A DNA stretch of 64,000 nt from Rhodopirellula baltica SH 1 (GTDB taxonomy: Bacteria; Planctomycetota; Planctomycetia; Pirellulales; Pirellulaceae). A program made the position numbers and the translations under genes. Every line of letters starts with the position of its first letter. The stretch's first letter is position 1. The notes beneath the pieces are model-generated. The model did not search any database. It saw nothing but the letters and a program-made list of their open reading frames with translations, and had not been told where the DNA came from. Shown here in pieces: positions 8,797-18,305 of the stretch. The DNA lies in the NCBI RefSeq assembly GCF_000196115.1, contig NC_005027.1, positions 1,426,001-1,490,000 on the forward strand, given 5' to 3'.

Positions 8797-9465
8797 TCAT
8801 GCGTCCTTCCATCGTTGGATCAATCCGTTGTCCAAGCCGATTTGATCGAGGATCCTTGCGACGACGAAGTCGACCAGGTCTTCGATTCGTTTGACATCGT
8901 GGTACCAACCCGGCATCGCGGGAAGCAGCACGGCACCGGCCGCAGCCAGACGTTGCATGTTCTCGATTTGCAAAACGCTCATAGGAGTTTCGCGAGGCAC
9001 GACGACCAGTTTGCGATGCTCTTTCAGGTGCACTTCGGCGGCACGTTGGACCAAATTCGATGCGGCCGAACGAGCGATGCCTGACAGGGTGCTTCCGCTA
9101 CAAGGGCACAGCACCATCGCGTCGGTTAGAAATGAACCGCTGGCGATCGGTGTCATGTAGTCATCGTGCTGGTGGTAATGCAGACGCTCGTCGCCGGTGG
9201 GTCCGATCTCGTCGAATTCAGGTGCAGGTTCGCTGGCCCACTGTGGCACACAAGCGAGCAATGCATTCAGGTCCGGCGATCGCAAATTCAGTTGCAGGCC
9301 CATTTCCTGATGCAGGACCGCCGCGCCACTGGGGCTGATCGTCAGGTGAACTTCCACACTGGGATCTCTCCGCATGACTTGCAGCAAGCGAACCGCGATC
9401 GGTGCACCGGAGGCACCCGTCATCGCCAGGACGATCCGGCGACGACGTTTCGTTGCATCACTCAT
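8797..9465 (-). CDS. mqnM: UbiX-like flavin prenyltransferase
   Basis: The 222-residue protein opens with [18 protein letters not shown], the FMN-binding loop of the UbiX/Pad1 family, and has the family pattern [24 protein letters not shown] and [10 protein letters not shown]. UbiX makes prenylated FMN for the UbiD-type decarboxylase; in the futalosine route these partners are called MqnM and MqnL. The UbiD partner is not in the window. Its ATG overlaps the menG stop (9462-9465), indicating translational coupling. Symbol ubiX would be equally valid. Confidence 0.9.
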
Positions 9466-10337
9466 GTCGCCACCAAGGCTTCGCGTTCGCGGTGAGCCGC
9501 CATCTCAGCGTGATCCGTTTTGCCGCCTGGTTTTTCGCCCACGTAGATTGTCGCGACACCGAGCGTCAGCGGACGGAAGGTCACGTGCTGCAATCCGACG
9601 TCCCGCATCCGGCCAGCCAAAGCATCACCGCAAGGGAACTTGCCGACGGATTCGGGAAGGTACTCGTAGGCGGACTTGTCGTTGCGAGCCATCCACTGGC
9701 CGATGCGAGGCAACACGTGTCGGAAATAGAAGTTGTAGGCTTGCTTCAAAACCGGCAGCGTCGGCTGAGAGAACTCGAGCACCAACACTTGTCCGCCTGG
9801 TTTGCAGACGCGAGCCATCTCGGAGAGGCCCTGGTCGGTGTCGGCAATGTTTCGCAATCCGAACGCGACGGTCACGCATTGGAAGGCGTCGTCGTCGAAG
9901 GGCAGCGCCATCGAGTCCGCTTCCAGGAACGGGATCGTGTGCCGGCCGGAGCCGCCCGCCGTGTCGCGAGTTCGTTTGGATTCTTTGACGCGAGCGATCT
10001 CCAGCATCGCGTGACAAAAATCGCTGCCTATGACTTGGACGTCCGAGCCTGCCGAATCGGCGATAGCGATCGCCAAATCTCCGGTGCCACAGCAGAGATC
10101 CAGAATTGGATCGTCGCCTTTGATTTTGAGGGTTTGCACCGCTTTGCGTCGCCACCATTTGTCGATGTTCAGCGACAGCAGGTGATTCATCACGTCGTAT
10201 CGCGGCGCGATTTGCCGAAACATTTCGCGAACTCGCTCGCCACTTTTGTCCAGTCCCTCGGCCGCTGGCGACGGTCGCGTTGCCTCATTCGCCGAAGCAT
10301 TGGACTGGTGGGACGGGTCAACGTTTGGGACACTCAT
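9462..10337 (-). CDS. menG: demethylmenaquinone methyltransferase
   Basis: The 291-residue SAM-dependent C-methyltransferase (UbiE/MenG family) performs the last step of menaquinone synthesis. Motif [13 protein letters not shown] binds [30 protein letters not shown] is the family N-terminal signature; [16 protein letters not shown] is the third signature. The first ~35 residues are a Ser/Asn/Ala-rich extension. I chose the ATG at 10335-10337; the frame continues 77 codons upstream into the HAD gene region but without family similarity. It heads the menaquinone operon and is divergent from the HAD gene, with only 44 bp between the two starts. Confidence 0.93.
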
Positions 10338-10381
10338 GCGACAACTTAGGAAGACAACAAGAGGGAAGGGGCAGCGGTTAA

Positions 10382-11071
10382 GTGCGAGTGTTGCTATTTG
10401 ACATCGACGGGACACTTTTGACGACCGCCGGTGGCGGGAATCGAGCGATTCGGCAAGCGATTGAAGAGGAATTCGCGGTCGAAAATCCTGATACTCAGAT
10501 TTCGTTTTCGGGCCGCACCGATCGCAGCCTGATGGTGGAGTTGTTGCAGCGAAACCGGGTTTCGCCAACGAAGATCAATTGTGGTCGATTGCGACGACGT
10601 TACGGGGCCCTGTTTGGAGCCGAATTGCGGCGATCGGGTGGCGCATTGTTGCCCGGCATCGTGCCGTTGTTTCAGGCATTGAATGCGCTGCCCAACCTCG
10701 ACATTGCAGTAATGACCGGGAATTTTCCGGAGACGGCAACTCAGAAACTGGAACATTTCGAGATCCGGCGGTGGGTTCGGTGGATCATCGGCGGCGATTT
10801 GGACGTGCATCGCGACGATATGGCGCGGAGGGCCGCGATGATGGTGGCTCGACGGCACGGCGATGCTCATCAAGAAACGATCGTGATCGGCGACACTCCG
10901 GCCGACGTGTTGTGTGGCCGAGCGATCGGTGCAAAAACGCTGGCGGTCACGACGGGCGAGTTCTCCCGCGAACAATTGGCACCAGCCGAGCCGACGTTGT
11001 TGCTGGACGACCTGTCGGATACCGAACGAGTGATGCGTTTCCTGGTCGATGATGAGGTTCTGGCGGATTGA
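10382..11071 (+). CDS. HAD-superfamily hydrolase (phosphoglycolate phosphatase-like)
   Basis: The 229-residue protein begins with a GTG in the purine-rich context GAGGGAAGGGGCAGCGGTTAA. HAD motif I is [12 protein letters not shown] (nucleophile Asp), motif II MTGN, and motif [13 protein letters not shown] helical cap lies between motifs I and II, as in the phosphoglycolate phosphatase subfamily. The substrate is not decided by sequence. It shares a 44-bp divergent intergenic space with menG, so the two promoters must overlap or be leaderless. Confidence 0.85.
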
Positions 11072-11266
11072 CGCTTCCGTCGGCACGTCGCCGCAGTCGG
11101 CCGGTGGTGTTCGACGTACGAGGCGGATGTGCCGGGTTTGTAAATCAGGCGTGTGTGCCAGTGGGTTTCGGGATTTGGCAATTCTTGAGTGAATCCGCAC
11201 GAATTTTTGAAAGTCGATTCGAATCGGTGTTGTGATCGGGTGGTTTCGTTTCGTAACGTCCGTGCC

Positions 11267-12115
11267 ATGAACGTTCTACGTCAACGCTCCGATATGCCAT
11301 TCCTCGCGGTCGCCCTTGTGTGGGTCTGCGTCGCGATGGGCTGCTCGCAAAACCCGTATTTGGCGGGCGGCGGTACTTCTGTGTGGCAACCGCCACCAAG
11401 CACCACCGCCGTCAATGGCATCCAAGCCCAGGTGGCCGAGCTGAATCGTCGAGTTCAATTGCTGGACGACAACAACCGTCAGCTCACCACGCAATTGGCT
11501 CAAAGCGAACAGCAATCTCAGGTCTATCGCGATGAGCTGAACCTGGTCCGCAAGCAATTGTCGGACACGACGCAACAATACGAGTCCGCTCGCATCGCGG
11601 CTCAAGACGCTCAGACGCAAGCACGAAGTTTTCAAGCCTCCGCACAAATGCGTGGTGGTGCGACGATTCGTGCGAACACGAACTTGAATCAAATGGCCGG
11701 CCGATTGAACTTGGGCGGTTTGAAAGTCGAACAAGACGGCGAAGTCCTGCGGGTCGTGTTGCCAAGCGATCAACTGTTCGCTCAGGGAACCGGTCAACTG
11801 CAACCTTCAGCCGGTGCGATCCTCGATCCAACCGCAGCACAGCTTCGTTCCGTGTTCCCTCGTCAAAGAATTGGGATCGAAGGCTACACCGACAATGCTC
11901 CGATGTACGGCGGAGCAGCCGGGAGTGCTCATCAACTCACATCCGCTCAAACGGGCGCGGTGCTGGATTGGTTGACACGGCGAAGTGGTATGCCCGAACA
12001 ACAATTGTTCACGGTCGCTCAAGGATCGAACAATCCACGGAAAGACAACACGACGCCCGCCGGTCGTGTCGCCAATCGCCGCATCGAGTTGGTGATCTAT
12101 CCCGAATCGTTTTGA
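11267..12115 (+). CDS. OmpA-family peptidoglycan-associated lipoprotein
   Basis: The 282-residue protein starts at the ATG at 11267 with a lipoprotein signal peptide ending in VAMGC (Cys26). A coiled coil follows (about residues 48-110, starting VAELNRRVQLLDDN), then a C-terminal OmpA domain with IGIEGYTDNAP and NRRIELVIYP, the peptidoglycan-binding core. It probably tethers the outer membrane to the wall. The longer frame from 11189 would put 26 residues before the signal and is rejected. It is single, converging on the DUF1552 gene. Confidence 0.88.
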   Translation: MNVLRQRSDMPFLAVALVWVCVAMGCSQNPYLAGGGTSVWQPPPSTTAVNGIQAQVAELNRRVQLLDDNNRQLTTQLAQSEQQSQVYRDELNLVRKQLSDTTQQYESARIAAQDAQTQARSFQASAQMRGGATIRANTNLNQMAGRLNLGGLKVEQDGEVLRVVLPSDQLFAQGTGQLQPSAGAILDPTAAQLRSVFPRQRIGIEGYTDNAPMYGGAAGSAHQLTSAQTGAVLDWLTRRSGMPEQQLFTVAQGSNNPRKDNTTPAGRVANRRIELVIYPESF

Positions 12116-12148
12116 TTAGGTCGTTCTGATCTGGGATGCGATGTGGCG

Positions 12149-12170
12149 AACGCCAAAAATCGGCGGCGTT
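12149..12170. terminator. weak hairpin between convergent genes
   Basis: AACGCC pairs with GGCGTT across a ten-base loop, in the 74-bp gap between the OmpA-like and DUF1552 genes. Only three T follow, so terminator activity is uncertain. Confidence 0.3.
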
Positions 12171-12189
12171 TCAGGTCACGGTGGACTGT

Positions 12190-13626
12190 TCAGCTCAAGT
12201 CGACTTTTCCGTCGCTGGTTCCGAATTGTTCTGCGTCGATTCCCATCGCGTTGAACATCGAAACGTATAAGTTGCATAGCCTGGATTTTTCGGGTGCAAC
12301 CAACCGGCGTCCCGTGCGAACGACTCCGCCGCCGCGACCGGCCAATAACAGCGGAAGGTTTTCGATGTCGTGTTTGTTGCCGTCTCGGATGGTCGAACCG
12401 AACATGACCATCGAGTTGTCCAGCAACGTCGAGTCGCCTTCTTTCAGCGACCGCATTCGATCAATCAGATACGCGTATTGTTCGATATGCCATGTGCCGA
12501 TGCGTTCGTATTCCGCAATTCGATCCGGTTCATTTCGGTGGTGCGAGATCCCATGGAAAGAACTGTTCACGCCATCGATGAATGAGAAGTTTCGACCGGT
12601 TTGAGCGTTGCCCATCATGAAAGTCGCGACGCGAGTCGAATCGGTCCAAAACGCGAGGACCATGATGTCCATCATCAGTCGAACGTGTTCAATGTGTTGT
12701 TCCGGCAGCCCTGGGCCCGGACGCGGCACGTCGATCTTGCCTTCGTTGATCCAGCGACGTTGGGGCTTCATCGACGCTTCGATGCGTTGCTCCACGCTGC
12801 GGACGCTTTGCAGGTACTCGTCGAGCTTCGCACGGTCTTCGCTGCCGAGTTGCCGTGACAGCCCGTGGGCGTCTTCGAGAACGATGTCGAGGACGCTGGT
12901 TGTGTCTCGTTGCAGTGATTTCGCGACTTTCGGATCGTGCAGATTCAATCCCGATACGGGCGGAGAGGCTGCGCCGCCACGGAACAGACGATCAAAGGCG
13001 AGCTGCGGAACGATCTCATTTGGCAGCGGCGTGTTTCGGTCTCGCCAAGCGATGTGAGAGCCGTAGATTCGAGTGAATCCGCCACCCACATTGTCGACAC
13101 CCGTGTAAGCCGAGTCGACGCCGAGTTCTAAACTTGGCAGAGGCGTCTGCGAACCGATCTTTGATGCAATGAATTGGTCGGCCGACATGCTGCCCGTGTC
13201 CATGTCTCGTCCCGATGTTCGAAGCACGAAACCGCCGGACAAGAAAGCGGGCACCTTGGGCCAGTGTCCGTTTCGCATGTTCAGGTTGGGGTGATGCAGA
13301 TTTTCCAGCAGCACGACTTCGTCGCGTACACCGGCCAGAGGTTTCAGCATCGGCGTCAGTTCAAATTGGTCGCTGTTTTCAATTTCCGGCGGAGTCCAAT
13401 TGGCTGGATTGACACCATTGGGCATGAACAGAAACGCCGTGCGGACAGGCGGGCGATCGAGCGGTTTGACTTTGCCGTTTGCATCCACCTCCGGTGGCGA
13501 ATTGTCGGGTGACTCTCCGGCCATCGCGTGCAGCCAAGGCAGACTCAATCCAACCGCGGAACCGCGTGACAATCCACGGAGCAACCGCCGTCGCGACAAA
13601 CTGGCACGCTTGGTTCGAAACAGCAT
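12190..13626 (-). CDS. DUF1552 protein, Tat-exported
   Basis: The 478-residue protein has a twin-arginine signal (LSRRRLLRGLSRGSAVGLSLPWLHAMAG, residues ~9-36), so it should be exported folded. The rest matches DUF1552, a planctomycete family usually found beside DUF1592-group cytochromes and thought to share the alkaline-phosphatase fold of DUF1501; the molecular activity is unknown. Landmarks are FLFMPNGVNPANW near residue 66 and MVMFGSTIRDGNKHDIENLPLLLAGRGGG near the C-terminus. Three bases separate it from the upstream cytochrome gene, so they form a tight operon. Confidence 0.92.
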   Translation of the reverse strand: MLFRTKRASLSRRRLLRGLSRGSAVGLSLPWLHAMAGESPDNSPPEVDANGKVKPLDRPPVRTAFLFMPNGVNPANWTPPEIENSDQFELTPMLKPLAGVRDEVVLLENLHHPNLNMRNGHWPKVPAFLSGGFVLRTSGRDMDTGSMSADQFIASKIGSQTPLPSLELGVDSAYTGVDNVGGGFTRIYGSHIAWRDRNTPLPNEIVPQLAFDRLFRGGAASPPVSGLNLHDPKVAKSLQRDTTSVLDIVLEDAHGLSRQLGSEDRAKLDEYLQSVRSVEQRIEASMKPQRRWINEGKIDVPRPGPGLPEQHIEHVRLMMDIMVLAFWTDSTRVATFMMGNAQTGRNFSFIDGVNSSFHGISHHRNEPDRIAEYERIGTWHIEQYAYLIDRMRSLKEGDSTLLDNSMVMFGSTIRDGNKHDIENLPLLLAGRGGGVVRTGRRLVAPEKSRLCNLYVSMFNAMGIDAEQFGTSDGKVDLS

Positions 13627-13629
13627 CGT

Positions 13630-16149
13630 TTAGCCTCGGTTTAAAAATGGAGTGCTTTGAATGATGGCATGAATCAACTCGCGAGTTTGCAAGTCGTTTT
13701 GCAACATCTGATTTCGGATCGAGTCGATCGTGCACGCGTCGGCTTCTTCCAAACTTCTCGCTAGGGCGAAGCCAAGCATGCGTCGGATGTATTCGTCGAG
13801 GAAAGCGTCTTGGCGAGCCATCAGGACAGCTCTTAGTTCATCAACGCCCTCGAATGTTTCTCCGCTGGGCAACCGCCCCGAGCTGTCGATTTTCGGAAGC
13901 TTCGCGATCGTCTCAGGTGCCTTCTCGATCTTCTTCTGCCAATCCTCTTCGCTTGCTGAGCCACGTTCGTGGTCACGCCATCGACCGATCACGTCGAAGT
14001 TTTCCAATGCGAAACCGATTGGATCGATCAGGTCATGGCAGGCGGCGCAGGTCGGGTTCTCTCGGTGTTGTTCGAGTCGTTGGCGGACAGTCTTTTTGCC
14101 GTTCTCTTTTTCACCGCCTGGCAGCGATGGGACATCCGGCGGCGGTGCAGGCACTCGCGTTCCAAAGATTGTTTCCAATACCCATGCACCTCGAAGCACG
14201 GGACTGGTTCGCCGCGAATAACTGGTCAGCATGTGAACGGCACCCAGTCCTAGGGCACCCGTGCGACGCGACGCTTCGGGATCGTCCGCGATGCGAACGG
14301 CAACGAATCTTTGTTGGTCGTCTTTTAGTTTCTCCGCAGCGGTTTCCATTCCGTAGTGCTTGGCTAGCCGGTGATTGATGACGACTGTGTCGGAATCGAT
14401 CCAATCCGTCACCGGCCGATTTTCGCGAATCATCCAGGCCATCGTTTGGCCGACTTGTTCGCGCAGGTCGATCACAAGTTTGTCGGAGTATGCCGGTTTG
14501 AAAAAGTTGGTGTCGGGGATGACCGTGTTTCCAACCGCAGTGGTTCCGAGCCACTGGCTAGCAAACGCATCCGCAAAACGTTTCGATCGCGGGTCGGCGA
14601 GCATCCTGTCAACTTGTTTGCGAAGATTCTCAGGTTGGCTGAGCTCACTACGCTCGGCCAGGTCCAGCAATTGATCGTCGGGGATCGAATACCAAAGAAA
14701 AAACGAAAGCCGAGTCGCGAGTTCCAAATCCGTGATGCGATGAAGGTGCGATTCATCGGAATCGGATTCACTGATGTACAGAAAATTGGGAGATGTCAAA
14801 ATTGCCTGCAGGGCCAGTTGAAGTGCTGCTCGAGAAGTTTCGCCTCGAGCAACCACATGATCGAACAAAACCATCCAACGTTCGGTCGTGGTTTGGTCGA
14901 TCGGACGCCGCCAGGCTCGACGGGCGAAGCGAGTCAAAACCAGCTCCGCATCTTCGCGAGACACCGGATGAGTCAGCGGGTCCGCTTCTGGTGAGAGCCC
15001 CAAGATCGTTGCGGTTGCGGTCAGTCGTTTCTTCAGCGAGTCGCGACCGTATTCTTGGAACCCGCGATAGAACTTGGGCCCGAGTTGATCGATTGAGACT
15101 TCAGAGTTCTTCAGAGCGAAATCGCGGACGACGTCGGACATTTTTTGCCGATCGCGTTCGATCTGTTGGCCTTTGCGGTATTCAATTCGAGGCAATTGAA
15201 ACAAACGAACATGTGCGATGGTTAATGAGGCTTGGTCGTTTACATCGCTCGCGGCGGAATCGATTTGGACAGCAATGTGGTGCTGGCCTTTGGGGAGTGA
15301 CAGTGTCATCCAGTGGTGATCGTTCTCTCGGCGGCTCTGATCCAACACGGCCGCGACGATGCCATCCACACGCACTTGAACGCGAGTGTCGTCCGGAACA
15401 TCTCGTGGTAAGCGAATGGATAGTCCGTATGTTTCGTCGGTGCTGCAAAGCATCGTGTGCGTTGCGATGGAGGCTTCGCCGTCCGGTTGAAACTCAACCA
15501 GCCGCGGCGTGAGCACGATCGCTTCATCGATGACTTGGGATGCCACCTCTAAATAGCGTTCCATCAACAGAGGTGGCATAAACAATGTTTCGCCGTTGTT
15601 GTTGAAGCCTTCGCCGCCGCCTCCATCGGCGGGAAACGTTTCAACGAAATCAAAGTTCAGACTGGTCAGGTCGTTGATCGCATGTGTGTATTGGTCGCGA
15701 TTCAATCGTCGTGGCACAGGACGCCCCGCGAATTCACCACCATCGCAGGCGGTGGCCTTCAAGTGATCTTCAATCCATCGGTTGAGTCGCAGTCGTTCCG
15801 CTTCGGTGGGCTGGTCCGCATCCGCGGGAGGCATTGTGCGATTGTGCAATTGCTCCGCCGCACTGGACCAAACTTCGCGGCGACGTTGGATCTCATCGAC
15901 CGTGATTGACTTTAGAAAGCCGACGGGAGCCTCGTCGTCATCTGGCGAATGGCAATCGCCGCAGTAGTCGACCAGCATTGGACGGATGTCGTCTTCAAAC
16001 GCCGTTGTCGATTCAGGATTCGGAATTTCGGCCGCACCGATTTTGTTTGGTTCCTCGCCAAGGCAGGACGATTGCTGCGCGAGCAGGGCAAGCAAAACGA
16101 TCGACGCGAGAAAAGCCGCGTGCGATAAGAGGGAGAGCCTGGTTGGCAT
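13630..16149 (-). CDS. exported cytochrome-domain protein (DUF1587/1592/1595/1588/1585)
   Basis: The 839-residue protein has a signal peptide, then a PSCyt1-type heme site CGDCH (Cys63, Cys66, His67) after FEDDIRPMLVDY, then the large planctomycete module conventionally split into DUF1587, DUF1595, DUF1592, DUF1588 and DUF1585. A second CxxCH, CAACHDLIDPIGFALENFD, lies near residue 715. c-type heme would be attached outside the cytoplasm. Function is unknown; a redox or substrate-handling role at the cell surface is inference. I chose the ATG at 16149; a GTG lies two codons upstream. Confidence 0.92.
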   Translation of the reverse strand: MPTRLSLLSHAAFLASIVLLALLAQQSSCLGEEPNKIGAAEIPNPESTTAFEDDIRPMLVDYCGDCHSPDDDEAPVGFLKSITVDEIQRRREVWSSAAEQLHNRTMPPADADQPTEAERLRLNRWIEDHLKATACDGGEFAGRPVPRRLNRDQYTHAINDLTSLNFDFVETFPADGGGGEGFNNNGETLFMPPLLMERYLEVASQVIDEAIVLTPRLVEFQPDGEASIATHTMLCSTDETYGLSIRLPRDVPDDTRVQVRVDGIVAAVLDQSRRENDHHWMTLSLPKGQHHIAVQIDSAASDVNDQASLTIAHVRLFQLPRIEYRKGQQIERDRQKMSDVVRDFALKNSEVSIDQLGPKFYRGFQEYGRDSLKKRLTATATILGLSPEADPLTHPVSREDAELVLTRFARRAWRRPIDQTTTERWMVLFDHVVARGETSRAALQLALQAILTSPNFLYISESDSDESHLHRITDLELATRLSFFLWYSIPDDQLLDLAERSELSQPENLRKQVDRMLADPRSKRFADAFASQWLGTTAVGNTVIPDTNFFKPAYSDKLVIDLREQVGQTMAWMIRENRPVTDWIDSDTVVINHRLAKHYGMETAAEKLKDDQQRFVAVRIADDPEASRRTGALGLGAVHMLTSYSRRTSPVLRGAWVLETIFGTRVPAPPPDVPSLPGGEKENGKKTVRQRLEQHRENPTCAACHDLIDPIGFALENFDVIGRWRDHERGSASEEDWQKKIEKAPETIAKLPKIDSSGRLPSGETFEGVDELRAVLMARQDAFLDEYIRRMLGFALARSLEEADACTIDSIRNQMLQNDLQTRELIHAIIQSTPFLNRG

Positions 16150-16288
16150 GATCACTCGGTGGGAAAAGCAAGCGCGAGCAATTCACGAGTGCTTTCGAAG
16201 GTGGGGCGAGGTGGCGGGGAAGCCTGTGGTGGGGAACTCATTGTCGCCGCTGGCGGAGGGCGATGCAAGTTTTGCAAGCTCCAGTTTT

Positions 16289-17530
16289 CTAAGGCGACGT
16301 TTCGACTCGCAGCATGCTGAGGCTTTTCTGCGCGGCGTCGATTTCGAATTTGAACTCGCCCAGATAACTCATCCCAAGCATCGGATCGGCTCGCGTCGCG
16401 ATTGGCTCCAGAACCGCACAAGAGACATTTTTCGCTTCGAACTGGCCGACGCGCACGGAGTCCAGTTCGACTCGTTTGGCTGAGATCTCGTCACCGTTGG
16501 CCATCACGAGACGCAGGAGTGGTGCGTCCGTTGGGATTTCAACTTTGAGTTCTTTGGCTGCTTCGGCGGTCAACGTCACCAGCGTTGCACCGCTGTCGAC
16601 GATCATGCGAATCGGTTGGTTGTTGACGCTGGCGGTCACATAAAGCGAGCCGTTGCGTTCGATTTCCAAAGGAATCGATTCTGAAAAAACTTCCTGCTCG
16701 ATCTTTGCGAGTCGTAGCTCGATCGTTTGCAAAATGTCTACGGCCGAGATCGATGCGGGAACGCCCTGGTTCGCATTCATGACTTGGACCGCGATCTTGA
16801 CTTTGGGATCTTCCAGTGTTTTCGCGAGCAACGTTCGCAGTGCATCCAGGTCCTGCCGAATCTGGAAAACGGATTCTGCGTAGTCGGCTTGTTTGGAATT
16901 GAGTGAGGACCGTTGCTCGTTGGCTTGTTCTTGTGTCTTGGTTCGTTGTGACCGAAGTTGGCTGACGCGAGTTCGGTTGGCGTTGATCAATGCGACGATT
17001 CGATTGTTGGACGCGACATCGTTTCCCGCGACGCGCGCTAATTGCAAATTCAGTTCACCGTCTTGATTCTCCGAAGCGCGGATTTGGTCGTTGATCTGTT
17101 GGACTTGCCCCAGCACCGAATCCAGTTCCTTCTGTTGCAGAATTAATTCGCGTCGCTGTTTGACCAAAGCGGTCATCGCTCGAGCGATCTCGGCGGATTC
17201 ATTCGCGATCAATGACTTGCCGCTGCGGCGCAGTCCCGCCTCGTGCAGGATTTTTTCTGCCTTCGCTTCGACACTGGCGGAGTAACGAGTCGCTCTCGCC
17301 GTTTCGGTGGGCTGGTCGTTGGTCTCGGTGGGTTCCTGTGCCGCCGCGTCCTGGACCAGAGCGTCGTTGGCCGGCGCTGGTACAGAGCCGATTGTGGCTA
17401 GGCAGATCGCAGCCATCACTGACGCCCACACCGACGAGCGGCGATGCGGACCTTCAGTTGAGTCCAACACCTGTGACGATTGGCGCGGTCGGTTGCTCGT
17501 TTGGAGGCGGCGATGGCATTCGGATTGCAT
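16289..17530 (-). CDS. retropepsin-like aspartic protease with coiled coil
   Basis: The 413-residue protein starts at 17530, with a basic N-terminus and a hydrophobic segment (SVWASVMAAICLATIGSV, ~residues 33-50) as signal or anchor. A long helical, probably coiled-coil section follows (residues ~115-275). A C-terminal clan AA domain begins with PIRMIVDSGATLVTL, the DSG catalytic motif, and ends with MLGMSYLGEFKFEID, as in bacterial TIGR02281-type proteases, which act as dimers. The longer frame to 17728 is rejected because it would cover a terminator hairpin. It lies 139 bp upstream of the DUF1592-group gene on the same strand, possibly one operon. Confidence 0.85.
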   Translation of the reverse strand: MQSECHRRLQTSNRPRQSSQVLDSTEGPHRRSSVWASVMAAICLATIGSVPAPANDALVQDAAAQEPTETNDQPTETARATRYSASVEAKAEKILHEAGLRRSGKSLIANESAEIARAMTALVKQRRELILQQKELDSVLGQVQQINDQIRASENQDGELNLQLARVAGNDVASNNRIVALINANRTRVSQLRSQRTKTQEQANEQRSSLNSKQADYAESVFQIRQDLDALRTLLAKTLEDPKVKIAVQVMNANQGVPASISAVDILQTIELRLAKIEQEVFSESIPLEIERNGSLYVTASVNNQPIRMIVDSGATLVTLTAEAAKELKVEIPTDAPLLRLVMANGDEISAKRVELDSVRVGQFEAKNVSCAVLEPIATRADPMLGMSYLGEFKFEIDAAQKSLSMLRVETSP

Positions 17531-17686
17531 CGGGCGAGCTTGACGAAAGGACGTGAGAAAGCCAGTTTGATTGACAACGGTGTTGCGGACCGAGGATTGA
17601 CTCGATCGAATCCTGTCTGCAGCAAATGGTTGCAGCGAGACTCGCGTGTCGAAGCCTCGATCACGTGCAACCATGACGATTGTAGC

Positions 17687-17713
17687 AAGCCCTCCTGCGG
17701 GAGGAGGCTTTTT
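17687..17713 (+). terminator. terminator-like hairpin upstream of yacG
   Basis: A stem of AAGCC/GGCTT and CTCC/GGAG around TGCG, with a two-base bulge, is followed by TTTTT. It points toward yacG, about 73 bp before its ATG, with no plus-strand gene immediately upstream. It may end a short RNA or act as an attenuator. Confidence 0.6.
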
Positions 17714-17785
17714 CCACCGCGAGATCACCGAGTGCGTCGCGAAAACGATGCGACTTGACCAACCGAATCGACTGAGGAGCCTTGC

Positions 17786-18034
17786 ATGGAACCACCCGTC
17801 AAAATCAATTGCCCAACGTGCGGCCGCCGTTTTCTATCGGATGAGACGCCCGCGATGCCGTTTTGTTCCAAGCGGTGCCAGCTCATCGATCTCGGACGCT
17901 GGATGAACGAAGAGATCGGTTTGCCCCATGAAGGCGATCCCGGTGACGCACCCGTCGAGTACTTGGACGACCGTGATCTGACGCAACCAAGTCCCGAGCG
18001 GCAAAACGAGAGCTTTCATCGATACAGCGAGTAG
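17786..18034 (+). CDS. yacG: DNA gyrase inhibitor YacG, zinc-binding
   Basis: The 82-residue protein carries CPTC at about residues 9-12 and CSKRC at about 28-32, the four cysteines that bind zinc in YacG, followed by QLIDLGRWMNEE, the family signature. In E. coli YacG binds the GyrB C-terminal region and blocks gyrase DNA binding. The C-terminal 35 residues are acidic and variable. The ATG follows TGAGGAGCCTTGC, a good Shine-Dalgarno sequence. Confidence 0.93.
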   Translation: MEPPVKINCPTCGRRFLSDETPAMPFCSKRCQLIDLGRWMNEEIGLPHEGDPGDAPVEYLDDRDLTQPSPERQNESFHRYSE

Positions 18035-18240
18035 CAGAGCGGTAACTAGTAGATCGAGAGTGACCAGCGGCGAGCGAATTGGCTTGTGATCCGAAGGAAA
18101 GGGCATCGCGGATTTTCGCCTTTGAAAGGGTTGGATCGAATGGTTGGTTGGCTTTGAACAGGAGCCCACCATTGCCGGCCGATTAGGTCCTGGGACTGGA
18201 CTTTTCAATCCGACTGGTCGACAATTGCGGTTTGCGAACG

Positions 18241-18271
18241 AACCTTTCCCTCGGGGAAGGTTTCTTTTTTT
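18241..18271 (+). terminator. intrinsic terminator between yacG and greA
   Basis: Ten-bp stem with one T-G pair (18241-18250 with 18253-18262), tight loop, then TTTCTTTTTTT. It begins 206 bases after the yacG stop and 65 bases before greA. It should separate the two genes, or act as an attenuator in the greA leader. Confidence 0.8.
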
Positions 18272-18305
18272 ATGTCTCCAGCCAAACACATGTAGGATCG
18301 CGACA

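Noticed and set aside
17531-17728. Longer N-terminus for the aspartic protease
   Set aside because: It would cover a terminator hairpin at 17687-17713, and the signal peptide is downstream.
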